A stretch of DNA of 64,000 nucleotides from Sphingomonas phyllosphaerae (GTDB lineage Bacteria > Pseudomonadota > Alphaproteobacteria > Sphingomonadales > Sphingomonadaceae). The notes beneath the pieces are model-generated. The model was not told where the DNA came from. It saw nothing but the letters and a program-made list of their open reading frames with translations, and made no database searches. Location of the stretch: contig JAQIJC010000001.1 in the NCBI GenBank assembly GCA_036946405.1, positions 1,123,001 through 1,187,000 of the forward strand, written 5' to 3'. Below are positions 8,741 through 17,705 of the stretch, piece by piece; the stretch's first letter is position 1, and every line of letters starts with the position of its first letter. A program made the translations under genes and the position numbers.

Positions 8741-9745
8741 ATGAAGATCGCCATGCTCGCCCCGATCGCGTGGCGAACGCCGCCGCGGCATTATGGGCCG
8801 TGGGAGCTGGTCACGCATCTGCTGACCGAGGCGTTGGTCGAGCGCGGCGTCAACGTCACCTTGTTCGCGACGCTCGACAGCCTGACCAGCGCGACGCTGG
8901 ATGGCGTGGTGCCCGCGCCTTATTCCGAGGATCCCGCCATCGACGCGAAGGTGTGGGAGTATCGCCACCTCGCCCATCTGTTCGCACAGGCCGATCGGTT
9001 CGACCTGATCCACAATCAGGCCGACTTCCCGGCGCATGCGTTCGCGCCGCTGGTCGATACGCCGCTCGTGACGACGATCCACGGCTTCTCGTCGGATCGC
9101 ATCCTGCCGATGTACGCGCCGTTTCAGGACCGTGTGCATTATGTCGCGATCAGCGACGCCGACCGCCACCCCGCGCTGCGCTATGCCGCGACGATCCACC
9201 ACGGCATCCCGCTCGACGACTTCCGCTTCGATGCCGCGGGCAGCGACGATCTGTTGTTCTTCGGGCGGCTCCATCCCGACAAGGGCGCGGCGGAGGCGAT
9301 CGCGGCGGCGCGTGCGGCGGGGCGCGCGCTGAACCTCTACGGGATCGTGCAGGATCAGGGGTATCACGACCGCGCGGTCGCCCCGGCGCTGGATGATCGC
9401 ATCCGCTATCACGGGGCGGTCGGTGGGGAGGCGCGGGTGGCGGCGCTGGGGAAGGCGCGCGCCTTGCTCCACCTCATCAACTTCGACGAGCCGTTCGGGC
9501 TGTCGGTGATCGAGGCGATGGCGTGCGGGACCCCGGTGATCGCCACCCGGCGCGGCTCGATGCCCGAGCTGATCGAGGACGGCGTCACCGGCTTTCTGGT
9601 CGACACGCCGGAGGAGGCGGTCGCCGCGATCGAGCGCGCGGGGGAGATCGACCGCGCCACGTGTCGCCGCGCGGTCGCCGAGCGGTTCAGCGTCGCGCGG
9701 ATGGCGGACGAATATATCGCGCTCTACCGGCGCATTCTTGGCTGA
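8741..9745 (+). CDS. GT4 family glycosyltransferase
   Basis: A 334-residue GT-B fold enzyme. The N-terminal domain starts MKIAMLAPIAWRTPPRHYG with a Gly-containing acceptor loop. The C-terminal domain carries FFGRLHPDKG and the family signature NFDEPFGLSVIEAMACGTP, with the two conserved glutamates (EPFGLSVIE), then RGSMPELIEDGVTGFLV. The protein uses an activated sugar and an unknown acceptor. It lies 59 bases after the GH13 gene, so both may act on the same glucan or glycoside. No transmembrane segments were seen. Confidence 0.88.
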   Translation: MKIAMLAPIAWRTPPRHYGPWELVTHLLTEALVERGVNVTLFATLDSLTSATLDGVVPAPYSEDPAIDAKVWEYRHLAHLFAQADRFDLIHNQADFPAHAFAPLVDTPLVTTIHGFSSDRILPMYAPFQDRVHYVAISDADRHPALRYAATIHHGIPLDDFRFDAAGSDDLLFFGRLHPDKGAAEAIAAARAAGRALNLYGIVQDQGYHDRAVAPALDDRIRYHGAVGGEARVAALGKARALLHLINFDEPFGLSVIEAMACGTPVIATRRGSMPELIEDGVTGFLVDTPEEAVAAIERAGEIDRATCRRAVAERFSVARMADEYIALYRRILG

Positions 9746-9764
9746 TCGCGCCTATCTTCAGGCC

Positions 9765-10508
9765 ATGACCGACACGACCGAGAAGCGCGCCACGCTGTAC
9801 CGGATGGTGATGCCGACGCACACCTGCCCGTATGGCCTGAAGGCGAAGGACCTGTTGCAGCGGCGCGGCTATACGGTCGACGACCATTGGCTGCGCACCC
9901 GCGCGGAAACCGACGCCTTCAAGGCCGAACAGGGCGTGAAGACGACGCCGCAGACGTTCATCGGTGCCGAGCGGGTCGGCGGCTATGACGATCTGCGCCG
10001 TTTCTTCGGCCTGCACGTGCCCGCGCCCGGCGAAACGAGCTATCGCCCGGTGCTGGCGGTGTTCGCGATGACCGCGCTGATGGCGCTGGCGGCGAGCACC
10101 GCGGCGTTCGGCACGCCGCTGACGATGCGCGCGGGGGAATGGTTCGTTTCGTTCAGCATGTGCGTGCTGGCGCTGCTCAAGCTGCAGGATGTCGAGAGCT
10201 TCTCGACGATGTTCCTCAACTACGACCTGCTGGCGAAACGCTGGGTGCGCTACGGCTATGTCTATCCGTTCGCCGAGGGGCTGGCGGGGGTGCTGATGAC
10301 GGCGCGGGTGGCGGGCTGGCTGTCGGTGCCGGTCGCACTGGTGATTGGGACGATCGGGGCGGTGTCGGTGTTCAAGGCGGTCTATGTCGACAAGCGCGAG
10401 CTGAAATGCGCCTGCGTCGGCGGTGCGACGCGGGTGCCGCTGGGGTTCGTGTCGCTGACCGAGAACGTCATGATGATCGCGATGGCGGCGTGGATGGCCC
10501 TCTCGTAA
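9765..10508 (+). CDS. glutaredoxin-like domain fused to MauE/DoxX-type membrane domain
   Basis: A 247-residue fusion protein. Residues ~10-90 form a glutaredoxin-like fold with THTCPYGLKAKDLL; the active site has only one cysteine (C21, CPYG) where dithiol glutaredoxins have CPYC, and TTPQTFIG follows with the cis-Pro. Residues ~95-247 hold about four membrane helices resembling MauE, with a CxC pair in KRELKCACVGGAT. MauE-like proteins are thought to pass thiol redox equivalents across the membrane. The ATG at 9765 was preferred to 9738, which overlaps the GT4 gene. It runs convergently into regA with only 3 bases between stops. Confidence 0.8.
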   Translation: MTDTTEKRATLYRMVMPTHTCPYGLKAKDLLQRRGYTVDDHWLRTRAETDAFKAEQGVKTTPQTFIGAERVGGYDDLRRFFGLHVPAPGETSYRPVLAVFAMTALMALAASTAAFGTPLTMRAGEWFVSFSMCVLALLKLQDVESFSTMFLNYDLLAKRWVRYGYVYPFAEGLAGVLMTARVAGWLSVPVALVIGTIGAVSVFKAVYVDKRELKCACVGGATRVPLGFVSLTENVMMIAMAAWMALS

Positions 10509-10511
10509 CCG

Positions 10512-11042
10512 TCACAGATGGCGCTTGCCGAGCTTTCGGGCCAGCGTGCGACGGTGCATGCCGAGCCGTCGTGCCGCCTCCGAGACGTTGAACCCGCAAT
10601 CCGCCAGCGTCTGGTGGATATGCTCCCATTCGAGCGTGCGCAGCGAGGTCGGCGGGGCGGCCAGCTCGACGCTGGCGTCGCCTTCGCCGCCGGCCTGGAA
10701 CGCCGCCTCGATATCGTCGGAATTGGCGGGCTTGGACAGATAGTTGGTCGCGCCCAGCTTCACCGCCTCGACCGCGGTGGCGATGCTGGCGAAGCCGGTC
10801 AGCACCACGATCCGCATCTGCGCGTCGCGCGCATGGAGCCGCGCGACGCACGCCAGCCCGGAGGCATTGCCGAGCCGCAGGTCGACCACCGCATGATCCG
10901 GCTTCAGCGCGTCGACCGCCGCGTCGAGGTCGTCGGGATCGGTGATCGCGCGCACCTGATAGCCGCGCCGCTCGAACGAACGTGCCAGCGTGCGCGCGAA
11001 CACCTCGTCATCCTCGACGATCAGCAGCCGCCGCTCGCTCAT
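10512..11042 (-). CDS. regA: response regulator RegA/PrrA/ActR family
   Basis: A 176-residue two-domain regulator. The receiver domain has acidic EDDE near the start, phospho-acceptor D54 in VVDLRLGNASG and K104 in NYLSKPANSDD. A C-terminal Fis-type helix-turn-helix (SEAARRLGMHRRTLARKLGKR) follows a Pro-containing linker. This length and the HTH are typical of RegA, the global redox regulator of respiration in alphaproteobacteria. It overlaps regB by 4 bases. The neighbouring cyo operon is a plausible target, as inferred from location only. Confidence 0.92.
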   Translation of the reverse strand: MSERRLLIVEDDEVFARTLARSFERRGYQVRAITDPDDLDAAVDALKPDHAVVDLRLGNASGLACVARLHARDAQMRIVVLTGFASIATAVEAVKLGATNYLSKPANSDDIEAAFQAGGEGDASVELAAPPTSLRTLEWEHIHQTLADCGFNVSEAARRLGMHRRTLARKLGKRHL

Positions 11043-12337
11043 GCGCCTTCCTCCGGGATCGAGATCGCCGCGATCGGCAGCGTCAGCGTCACCTCGCCCC
11101 CGCCGCCCTCGCGGTTGCGCGCCGATACGGTGCCGCCCAGCGTCCGCAAGACGTTGACCGCGAGGAACAGCCCCAGCCCCGCGCCACGCCGCGTCTTGGT
11201 GCTCATATAGGGCTTGCCGAGCCCGTCGAGGATCGCCGGCGCGAAGCCGCGTCCGTCGTCGCGCACCGACAGCACCAGCCGGTCGCCGTCCCACCACGCG
11301 CACAGCGCGATCGTGCGGCCGCCGGCCTCCAGCGCATTGTCGAGCAGATTGGTGATCGTCTGCGCCAGCGCCTTGTCGGCGACGATCCGGGGATCGCCGG
11401 TCATCAGATGTTCGTAGCCGGCGGCGACCTGCGTCTTGCCGCGCCAGTCACCGACGATCCCCGACAGGAAGGTCCTGAGCGTGGTGCGCACCGGCCCCAT
11501 CCCGCGCACCTCGCCCGAGGCGAGCAGCACCTGGCTGAGGATGTCCTTGCAGCGCGTCACCTCGGTGCGCATGTCGTCGAGATCGGCGAGCAGCGCGGGC
11601 GAGCCGGCGATCGCGGGCTCGCGCCGCCAGTCGCCCAGCATCACCGCGATCGACGACAGCGGCGTGCCGAGTTCGTGCGCCGCGCCGCTGGCGAGCAGCC
11701 CCATGCGGACGATATGCTCCTCCTCGGCGGCGCGCTGGCGGAGCGCGGCGAGCCGCGCGTCATGTTCGGAGACGTTGCGGACGATGCGGGTGACGAACAG
11801 TGCCAGCAACGTCGCGGTGAGCGTGAAATTGAACCAGCTTCCCGCGATATACGGCGTCGACAGCGTCGAGGCCCAGCCGCGCGGCAGCGCGAAGGGCGGC
11901 GCGGCGTGCGCCAGCCACGCGAACAACGCGCTGCTGAGCGCGACCATCGCCCAGCTCGCATGATCGCGCAGCAGCAGCGCTGCGATCACCACCTGGAGCA
12001 GATACAGCGTGACGAACGGATTGCCGACCCCGCCGCTGAGATACAGCTGTGTGGTGAGGCAGGCGACATCGACCAGCAGTGTCGCGAACAATGCGCCGTA
12101 GGTGATCGGCCGCCGTCCGACGATCTGCGCGATCGCGAGGTTGAGCGCGACCAGCACCGCGACCGCGCCGAGCATCGGCACCAGCGGCAGGTGCACGCCG
12201 ACGACGAAATGGACGAACAGGATCGTCGCGAGCTGCCCGCCGACCGCGAGCCAGCGCAGGATCGACAACAGCCGCACGTTGCGCCGCCCGGCGTCCTCGC
12301 GCAGCCCCGTTCCGGCGATGATGTCAGAGGCGGGCAT
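11039..12337 (-). CDS. regB: redox sensor histidine kinase RegB/PrrB/ActS family
   Basis: A 432-residue membrane kinase. About six helices fill residues 20-190, containing the ubiquinone-sensing GGVGNPF motif (102-108). The H-box is GAAHELGTPLSS with H221. The cysteine of the RegB redox box is present as RCKDIL (C263). N- and G-boxes follow (NLLDNALEAGG, RDDGRGFAP, GAGLGLFLA). In RegB, quinone redox state and oxidation of this cysteine inhibit kinase activity. The full set of sensory residues is kept, so signalling is probably intact. First gene of a regB-regA operon downstream of cyoABCD-surf1. Confidence 0.93.
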   Translation of the reverse strand: MPASDIIAGTGLREDAGRRNVRLLSILRWLAVGGQLATILFVHFVVGVHLPLVPMLGAVAVLVALNLAIAQIVGRRPITYGALFATLLVDVACLTTQLYLSGGVGNPFVTLYLLQVVIAALLLRDHASWAMVALSSALFAWLAHAAPPFALPRGWASTLSTPYIAGSWFNFTLTATLLALFVTRIVRNVSEHDARLAALRQRAAEEEHIVRMGLLASGAAHELGTPLSSIAVMLGDWRREPAIAGSPALLADLDDMRTEVTRCKDILSQVLLASGEVRGMGPVRTTLRTFLSGIVGDWRGKTQVAAGYEHLMTGDPRIVADKALAQTITNLLDNALEAGGRTIALCAWWDGDRLVLSVRDDGRGFAPAILDGLGKPYMSTKTRRGAGLGLFLAVNVLRTLGGTVSARNREGGGGEVTLTLPIAAISIPEEGA

Positions 12338-12430
12338 TGCCGCTCCTTACGGCGGATCGGGGCGGATGCGCCATCCTGGAGATCATGTCGGCGCGGCAGG
12401 GCGCGTGTAAGCCTAGGGCGGATCGACCGT

Positions 12431-12651
12431 CATGGTGGTGTCCCGCTGCCCTCGCCCCTGGACAGGGGAGAGGGATAGCGGAGCTTGCCAGCCCGCTGGC
12501 TAGCGTAGCTAGGGTGAGGGGTCGAGCGAGCCCGACGGGCTCGCGCGCTCGCATCCGCGAGCGCTCACCCCTCACCTAGCTCCGACTAAGACTTTGCTGC
12601 GCAAAGCCTAAGTCTGCGCAACCCTCTCCCCTCTGCGAGGGGCGAGGGCAG
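12431..12651. repeat. long imperfect inverted repeat, family D, copy 2 (~221 bp)
   Basis: Second copy of the element at 6559-6776, in the same orientation, starting CATGGTGGTGTCC and ending near CTCTGCGAGGGGCGAGGGCA. The two share long identical runs such as CGACTAAGACTTTGCTGCGC. It occupies most of the 377-base gap between surf1 and regB, so regB transcription must begin in or beyond it. Confidence 0.85.
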
Positions 12652-12714
12652 GAAGGCCATCCTAGCGGAAATCCGGCGTCCGGCCCTGCGCCCCCTTTCC
12701 GGCGCATGGCCTCG

Positions 12715-13404
12715 CTAGCCCGCCGGCTCGCCCCGCCCGCGCGCGATACGCCACGCGAAGTAGGCCATCATTGCCGCCAGCCCGAACCATGTCAGCGCGT
12801 AGACGAGGTGATTGTTGCGGAACCGCACCACCGTCAGTCCGCCGCGCGGCCATTGCACGCCCGGCACCGCCTCGGCGTCGATGAAATAGGGCGCGACCGG
12901 GCCGAGCCGGCGCGCGCGCGCGATCGCGGCGGTGTCGCGCGAATACCAGCGGTCGTCAGCGGGGTCGTTGTCGCGCAGGAAGCCACCGTCGGGCTCGGTA
13001 ACGCGCAGCAGGCCGGTAACGCGCGCCGGACCGTGCGGCGTGGCGATCGTCTTGCGCGCATCGCTAGGCACGAAGCCGCGGTTGACGAGGATGGTGCCCT
13101 CGCTGGTGTCTAGCGGGGAGAGTGTCCAATAGCCTGCGCCGAAATCGGTCACCGCTTGCGTGAACACCGGCGGGGCCGCGCGCCACGTGCCGGTGGCGGT
13201 CACGCGGGCGTAGGCGTCGTCGTCGGTGATCGTCGTCCAGCGCGCGCGCGGCGGCGCGATCTGGGCAGGGGCGGCGAGCCGCGCCTCGACGCGGTCGATC
13301 AGCGCGAGCTTCCACGCGCGCCGCTCGATCTGCCACACGCCGAGTCCCGCCAGCACCGCCGCCAACAGCAGCGCGACGCCGGCAAGGGCCCAGCGCGCGC
13401 GCAT
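12715..13404 (-). CDS. SURF1 family cytochrome oxidase assembly protein
   Basis: A 229-residue protein with one helix at each end (ALAGVALLLAAVLAGLGVWQ and YALTWFGLAAMMAYFAWR) enclosing a periplasmic domain. GVWQIERRAWK after helix 1 and NNHLVYALTWFGLA before the C-terminus are SURF1 hallmarks. SURF1 helps insert haem a/o into subunit I. Its ATG shares one base with the stop of cyoD (TGATG), making it the fifth gene of the bo3 oxidase operon. Confidence 0.92.
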   Translation of the reverse strand: MRARWALAGVALLLAAVLAGLGVWQIERRAWKLALIDRVEARLAAPAQIAPPRARWTTITDDDAYARVTATGTWRAAPPVFTQAVTDFGAGYWTLSPLDTSEGTILVNRGFVPSDARKTIATPHGPARVTGLLRVTEPDGGFLRDNDPADDRWYSRDTAAIARARRLGPVAPYFIDAEAVPGVQWPRGGLTVVRFRNNHLVYALTWFGLAAMMAYFAWRIARGRGEPAG

Positions 13405-13814
13405 CACATGCCGCCGCTCGACATCTCTCCGCCCATCCCTGGCATCATATTGAGGTTCATGTGGTACATGACCCACAACGAACCGGCGATCACGATCAGC
13501 ACGATGATCGCGGTGAAGATCAGCGCCAGCATCGTCCAGCCGTTCTCGGACTTGGTGTTCATGTGCAGGAAGTAGATCATGTGCACCACGATCTGCACCA
13601 TCGCCAGCGCCATCACGATCCCGGCAGTGACGCGCGGATCGGAGATGACGCCCGTCATCACCAGCCCGAAGGCCGGCGCGGTCAGCAGCACCGAGAGGAT
13701 GAAGCCGATCCAATATTCGCGGCGCGAGCCGTGCGCGGCGCCGCCGTGATGGTCGTGCGCGTCGTGGTGGCCTTGATCATGGATCTGGCCGTGGCCGTGC
13801 GTATCGGCGCTCAT
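13404..13814 (-). CDS. cyoD: cytochrome o ubiquinol oxidase subunit IV
   Basis: A 136-residue membrane protein. The N-terminal ~30 residues are very rich in His, Asp and Gly (HGHGQIHDQGHHDAHDHHGG), which is unusual and could bind metal. Three helices follow, with IVVHMIYFLHMN and the ENGWTMLALIFTAIIV stretch of CyoD. Subunit IV assists assembly and CuB binding in subunit I of the bo3 oxidase. It overlaps cyoC by one base. Confidence 0.92.
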   Translation of the reverse strand: MSADTHGHGQIHDQGHHDAHDHHGGAAHGSRREYWIGFILSVLLTAPAFGLVMTGVISDPRVTAGIVMALAMVQIVVHMIYFLHMNTKSENGWTMLALIFTAIIVLIVIAGSLWVMYHMNLNMMPGMGGEMSSGGM

Positions 13815-14455
13815 CAGCGGAGCACTCCCAGCAGATAGACGAAGGTGAAGACGCCGATCCAGATGACGTCGAGGAAGTGCCAGAACAGCGACAGGCATTG
13901 CAGGCGGCGCAGATTGGCCGGCTCCAGCCCGCGCCGCGCGACCTGCACCATCAGCGTCACCAGCCAGATGATGCCGAAGGTGACGTGCAGCCCGTGCGTG
14001 CCGACCAAAGTGAAGAACGACGACAGGAACGCCGAGCGCCACGGACCGGCGCCCTCGTGGATCAGGTTGCCGAACTCATACAGCTCGATCGACAGGAACG
14101 CCGCGCCGAACACGCCGGTGATCGCGAGCCAGCGCAAGGTCGCGGCCTTGTTCTGCTCGTCGGCGTTGATCATCGCGAAGCCATAAGTAATCGACGACAG
14201 CAGCAGCGCGGTCGTGTTCACCGCGACCAAAGGCAGCTCGAACAGCTCCTTGGGCCCCGGTCCGCCGGCATAGCTGCCGCCGTACACGCCATACGCCGCG
14301 AACAGCATCGCGAAGATGAGGCAGTCGCTCATCAGGTACAGCCAGAACCCCAGCATCGTGCTGGCGCCGGGCGGATGCTCGTGCTCGTCCAGATCGTAAT
14401 AGGACGGGGCCGCGGTGCCCGGGGCCGTCTGCGTCGTCGTGCTCATCTCGCTCAC
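13814..14455 (-). CDS. cyoC: cytochrome o ubiquinol oxidase subunit III
   Basis: A 213-residue, five-helix subunit III. Motifs include [53 protein letters not shown] and [19 protein letters not shown], closely matching CyoC. It binds near subunit I and supports proton uptake and stability. The start overlaps the cyoB stop by 4 bases. Confidence 0.94.
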   Translation of the reverse strand: MSEMSTTTQTAPGTAAPSYYDLDEHEHPPGASTMLGFWLYLMSDCLIFAMLFAAYGVYGGSYAGGPGPKELFELPLVAVNTTALLLSSITYGFAMINADEQNKAATLRWLAITGVFGAAFLSIELYEFGNLIHEGAGPWRSAFLSSFFTLVGTHGLHVTFGIIWLVTLMVQVARRGLEPANLRRLQCLSLFWHFLDVIWIGVFTFVYLLGVLR

Positions 14456-16452
14456 ACCCCCGCCTGCTGGAGCGCGCGGGTGCGCGCATCCTCGCTGTTG
14501 ACGACATCCTCGGCGGGAATGTGGAAGTCGCGGTCATAGTTGAAGGTGTGCCCGATCGCGGTCGCGATCAGCGCGACGAACGCCACCGCCGCCAGCCACC
14601 AGATGTACCAGATCATCGCCACGCCGAAGACCGTCGACAGCCCGGCGAGGATCACCCCGGCGCCGGTGTTCTTCGGCATGTGGATGGCGCGGAAGCCAGT
14701 GGTCGGACGCTCGGCCTTCTTCGACTTCATGTCGTGCCAGGCATCGAGGTCGTGCACGACCGGCGAGAAGGCGAAGTTATAGGCCGGCGGCGGCGACGAG
14801 GTCGCCCATTCCAGCGTGCGCCCGTTCCACGGATCGCCCGTGACGTCGCGCAGCTTCTCGCGGTCGCGGATGCTGACGTAGAATTGCATCAGCATGGCGC
14901 CGATCCCGGCGGCGATGATGAGCGCGCCGATCGCGGCGATCACGAACCAGATCTGCAGCGACGGATCCTCGAAGGCGCGCAGGCGACGCGTGACGCCCAT
15001 CAGCCCCAGCACGTAGAGCGGGGTGAACGCGACCCAGAAGCCGACGACCCAGCACCAGAAGCTGATCGTGCCCCAGAATTTGTCGAGCTTGAACCCGAAC
15101 GCCTTCGGCCACCAGTAATTGACGCCCGCGAACATCCCGAACAGCACGCCGCCGATGATGACGTTGTGGAAATGCGCGATCAGGAACAGCGAGTTGTGGA
15201 ACTGGAAGTCGGCCGGCGGCACCGCCAGCATCACCCCGGTCATCCCGCCGATCACGAAGGTCAGCATGAACGCGACCGCCCACATCATCGGCAGCTCGAA
15301 GCGGATCCGCCCGCGGTACATCGTGAACAGCCAGTTAAAGATCTTCGCGCCCGTCGGGATCGAGATGATCATCGTCGTAATGCCGAAGAAGCTGTTGACG
15401 CTGGCGCCCGAGCCCATCGTGAAGAAGTGGTGCAGCCACACCAGATACGACAGGATGCAGATGACGATCAGCGCGTAGACCATCGACGTATAACCGAACA
15501 GCCGCTTGCCCGAGAAGGTCGAGACGACCTCCGAGAAGACGCCGAACGCGGGCAGGATCAGGATGTACACCTCCGGGTGACCCCAGATCCAGATCATGTT
15601 CACGTACATCATCGGGTTGCCCCCGCCGGTGTTCGTGAAGAAGTTGGTGCCGACGTAGCGGTCGAGGCTGAGCATCGCGAGCACCGCGGTCAGCACCGGG
15701 AAGGCCGCGACGATCAGGACGTTGGTCACCAGCGCCGACCAGGTGAAGATCGGCATCTGCATCAGGCTCATGCCCGGCGCGCGCATCTTGATGATCGTCG
15801 CGAGCAGGTTGACGCCCGACAAGAGCGTTCCGACGCCCGCGATCTGCAACGCCCAGATATAATAATCGACGCCGACATCGGGCGAGTAGTCGAGCCCCGA
15901 CAGCGGCGCCATCGCCAGCCAGCCGGTCCGCGCGAACTCGCCGACGAACAGGCTCATCATCACCGTGACCGCGCCGCTGACCGTCATCCAGAAGCTGAAA
16001 TTGTTCAGGAACGGGAAGCTGACGTCGCGCGCGCCGATCTGGAGCGGGACGACATAGTTCATGAGGCCCGTGACGAACGGCATCGCCACGAAGAAGATCA
16101 TGATGACGCCGTGCGCGGTGAACACTTGGTCATAATGGTGCGCAGGCAGGAAGCCGTCGCTGCCGTTGAACGCCATCGCCTGTTGCGCGCGCATCATCAG
16201 CGCGTCGGCGAAGCCGCGCAGGAACATGACCAGCGCCAGCACGATGTACATGATGCCGATCTTCTTGTGATCGACGCTCGTGAACCACTCCTTCCAGAGA
16301 TAGCCCCACAGCTTGAAATAGGTGAGCGCGCCCAGCACCGCGGCCCCGCCGATCGCGACCATGATGAAGGTCCCGACGAGGATCGGCTCGTGGATCGGAA
16401 AGCTCTCGAGCGTCAGCCGCCCGAAAATCGTCTTGATGAGGTCGTCCGACAT
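14452..16452 (-). CDS. cyoB: cytochrome o ubiquinol oxidase subunit I
   Basis: A 666-residue catalytic haem-copper subunit. The ubiquinol site of bo3 oxidases is conserved: R79 and D83 in [12 protein letters not shown]106 and Q109 in HHYDQVF, and haem ligand H114 in [10 protein letters not shown]. The binuclear centre shows WGHPEVYI (His-Tyr crosslink), LHHFF and HFHNVI. The GHPE glutamate marks an A1-type proton-pumping enzyme. It oxidises ubiquinol and reduces oxygen at the inner membrane. All key residues are present. Confidence 0.96.
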   Translation of the reverse strand: MSDDLIKTIFGRLTLESFPIHEPILVGTFIMVAIGGAAVLGALTYFKLWGYLWKEWFTSVDHKKIGIMYIVLALVMFLRGFADALMMRAQQAMAFNGSDGFLPAHHYDQVFTAHGVIMIFFVAMPFVTGLMNYVVPLQIGARDVSFPFLNNFSFWMTVSGAVTVMMSLFVGEFARTGWLAMAPLSGLDYSPDVGVDYYIWALQIAGVGTLLSGVNLLATIIKMRAPGMSLMQMPIFTWSALVTNVLIVAAFPVLTAVLAMLSLDRYVGTNFFTNTGGGNPMMYVNMIWIWGHPEVYILILPAFGVFSEVVSTFSGKRLFGYTSMVYALIVICILSYLVWLHHFFTMGSGASVNSFFGITTMIISIPTGAKIFNWLFTMYRGRIRFELPMMWAVAFMLTFVIGGMTGVMLAVPPADFQFHNSLFLIAHFHNVIIGGVLFGMFAGVNYWWPKAFGFKLDKFWGTISFWCWVVGFWVAFTPLYVLGLMGVTRRLRAFEDPSLQIWFVIAAIGALIIAAGIGAMLMQFYVSIRDREKLRDVTGDPWNGRTLEWATSSPPPAYNFAFSPVVHDLDAWHDMKSKKAERPTTGFRAIHMPKNTGAGVILAGLSTVFGVAMIWYIWWLAAVAFVALIATAIGHTFNYDRDFHIPAEDVVNSEDARTRALQQAGV

Positions 16453-16459
16453 AAAGTCC

Positions 16460-17590
16460 TCAAGCCTCCTTGGAGGCGTTGGCGCGCGACAGCGCGGGAA
16501 TATCGAGCATGGTCATGTCGCGGTTGCCCGCGCCCGGATCGGTCGCGCCCGGCGCCTTGCCCTGCGGCGCGGTCGAGTGCGGGCTGTCGCCCTTCTGCGA
16601 AGGATCGCGGGTCAATGCGCCTTCCGGCTCGTCGGCACGCTGCGGGCGGTCGTTCACCGCCGGCCCGGCGTGTGACATATTCTCCATGCAGCTGGTGCCC
16701 GGCTTCGTGCACATCGCGACGACGCGCTTGAACAGGGCCGGATCGACGGCGGAGAAGCCGATCGGGCGCACCTTCTCGCTCGGCTTGGCGAGCTTCAGAT
16801 AGGTGGCGTTGTCGAGCCGCCAGCGGTTACGCTTCACGCCCGCGACCCATTGGTCGAAGCGCGCCGGGGTGACCGAATGCGTCCAGAAGGTCATGTGCGA
16901 GAAGCCGGCGCCGGAATAATTGCCGGAGCGGCCCTCGAACTTGCCGGTGCGGTTCAGCACGCCGTGCAGCACCGTCTCCATGCCCGGCATCGTGTAGATC
17001 ATGCCCGCCATCGCCGGCACCCACAGAGCGTTCATGACGCTCGACGAGGTCATCGTGAACTTGACCGGGCGATCGACCGGCACGACCAGCTCGTTGACCG
17101 TCGCCACGCCCTGTTCGGGGTAGATGAACAGCCACTTCCAGTCGAGCGAGACGACCTGCACCTCCAGCGGCTTCACGTTCGCCGCGACCGGTTTGCCCGG
17201 CGCGGTGCGCGCCAGCGGGCGGTAGGGGTCGAGCGTGTGCGTGCCGACCCAGGTCAGCGCGCCGAGCGCGATGATGATGAGCAGCGGCGCGGACCAGATC
17301 ACCAGCTCCAGCCCGGTCGAGTGATCCCAGTCGGGCTCGTAGCTCGCCTCGGTGTTCGACTCGCGATAGCGCCACGCGAACACCACCACCAACGCCATCA
17401 CCGGCACGATGATGAGCAGCATCAGCACGACCGACCACACGATCAGGCTGGATTCCTGCACCGCAACATCGCCGGCGGGGCGCATCACGACGGTGTTGCA
17501 CCCGCCGAGCGCGGCCAGCACGGCCGCGGCGGCGAGGTGACGAACGAAGGGCGTGCGGACGGGCGCACGTCGGGCGGGACGACGGGTCAT
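16460..17590 (-). CDS. cyoA: cytochrome o ubiquinol oxidase subunit II (lipoprotein)
   Basis: A 376-residue subunit II starting at [11 protein letters not shown] signal peptide ends in the lipobox LGGC (C31), followed by two helices and a periplasmic cupredoxin domain. The CuA ligands are missing (the region reads [13 protein letters not shown]), as expected of a quinol oxidase. The C-terminal ~75 residues after CMENMSHAG are low-complexity and hydrophilic, longer than in E. coli CyoA. The frame is open up to 17731, but the extension lacks the signal and is rejected. First gene of cyoABCD-surf1. Confidence 0.93.
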   Translation of the reverse strand: MTRRPARRAPVRTPFVRHLAAAAVLAALGGCNTVVMRPAGDVAVQESSLIVWSVVLMLLIIVPVMALVVVFAWRYRESNTEASYEPDWDHSTGLELVIWSAPLLIIIALGALTWVGTHTLDPYRPLARTAPGKPVAANVKPLEVQVVSLDWKWLFIYPEQGVATVNELVVPVDRPVKFTMTSSSVMNALWVPAMAGMIYTMPGMETVLHGVLNRTGKFEGRSGNYSGAGFSHMTFWTHSVTPARFDQWVAGVKRNRWRLDNATYLKLAKPSEKVRPIGFSAVDPALFKRVVAMCTKPGTSCMENMSHAGPAVNDRPQRADEPEGALTRDPSQKGDSPHSTAPQGKAPGATDPGAGNRDMTMLDIPALSRANASKEA

Positions 17591-17628
17591 GCGGCGCGAG
17601 CTAGGCTTTGCTGCGGCGCAGCGGAATA

Positions 17629-17641
17629 GGACATTTTGTCC
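17629..17641. promoter_or_regulatory. GGACA-N3-TGTCC palindrome upstream of cyoA
   Basis: A perfect 5+5 palindrome around TTT, 39 bases upstream of the cyoA ATG and about 65 bases before the divergent MFS gene. The same core, with a different spacer, forms the centre of the palindrome upstream of emrA (36682-36704). It may be a repressor site or chance; no regulator is assigned. Confidence 0.35.
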
Positions 17642-17705
17642 CATCCACGCCGCGAATGGTTTAGGGTAGGGCTCCGCCGGAAACCGTCCGTCCGATCGAT
17701 CGGGA

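Noticed and set aside
14521..16731. A 736-codon plus-strand open frame opposite cyoB and cyoA
   Set aside because: It is extremely rich in Arg, His, Asp and Glu, has no family motifs, and mirrors the codon pattern of the strongly supported cyo genes.
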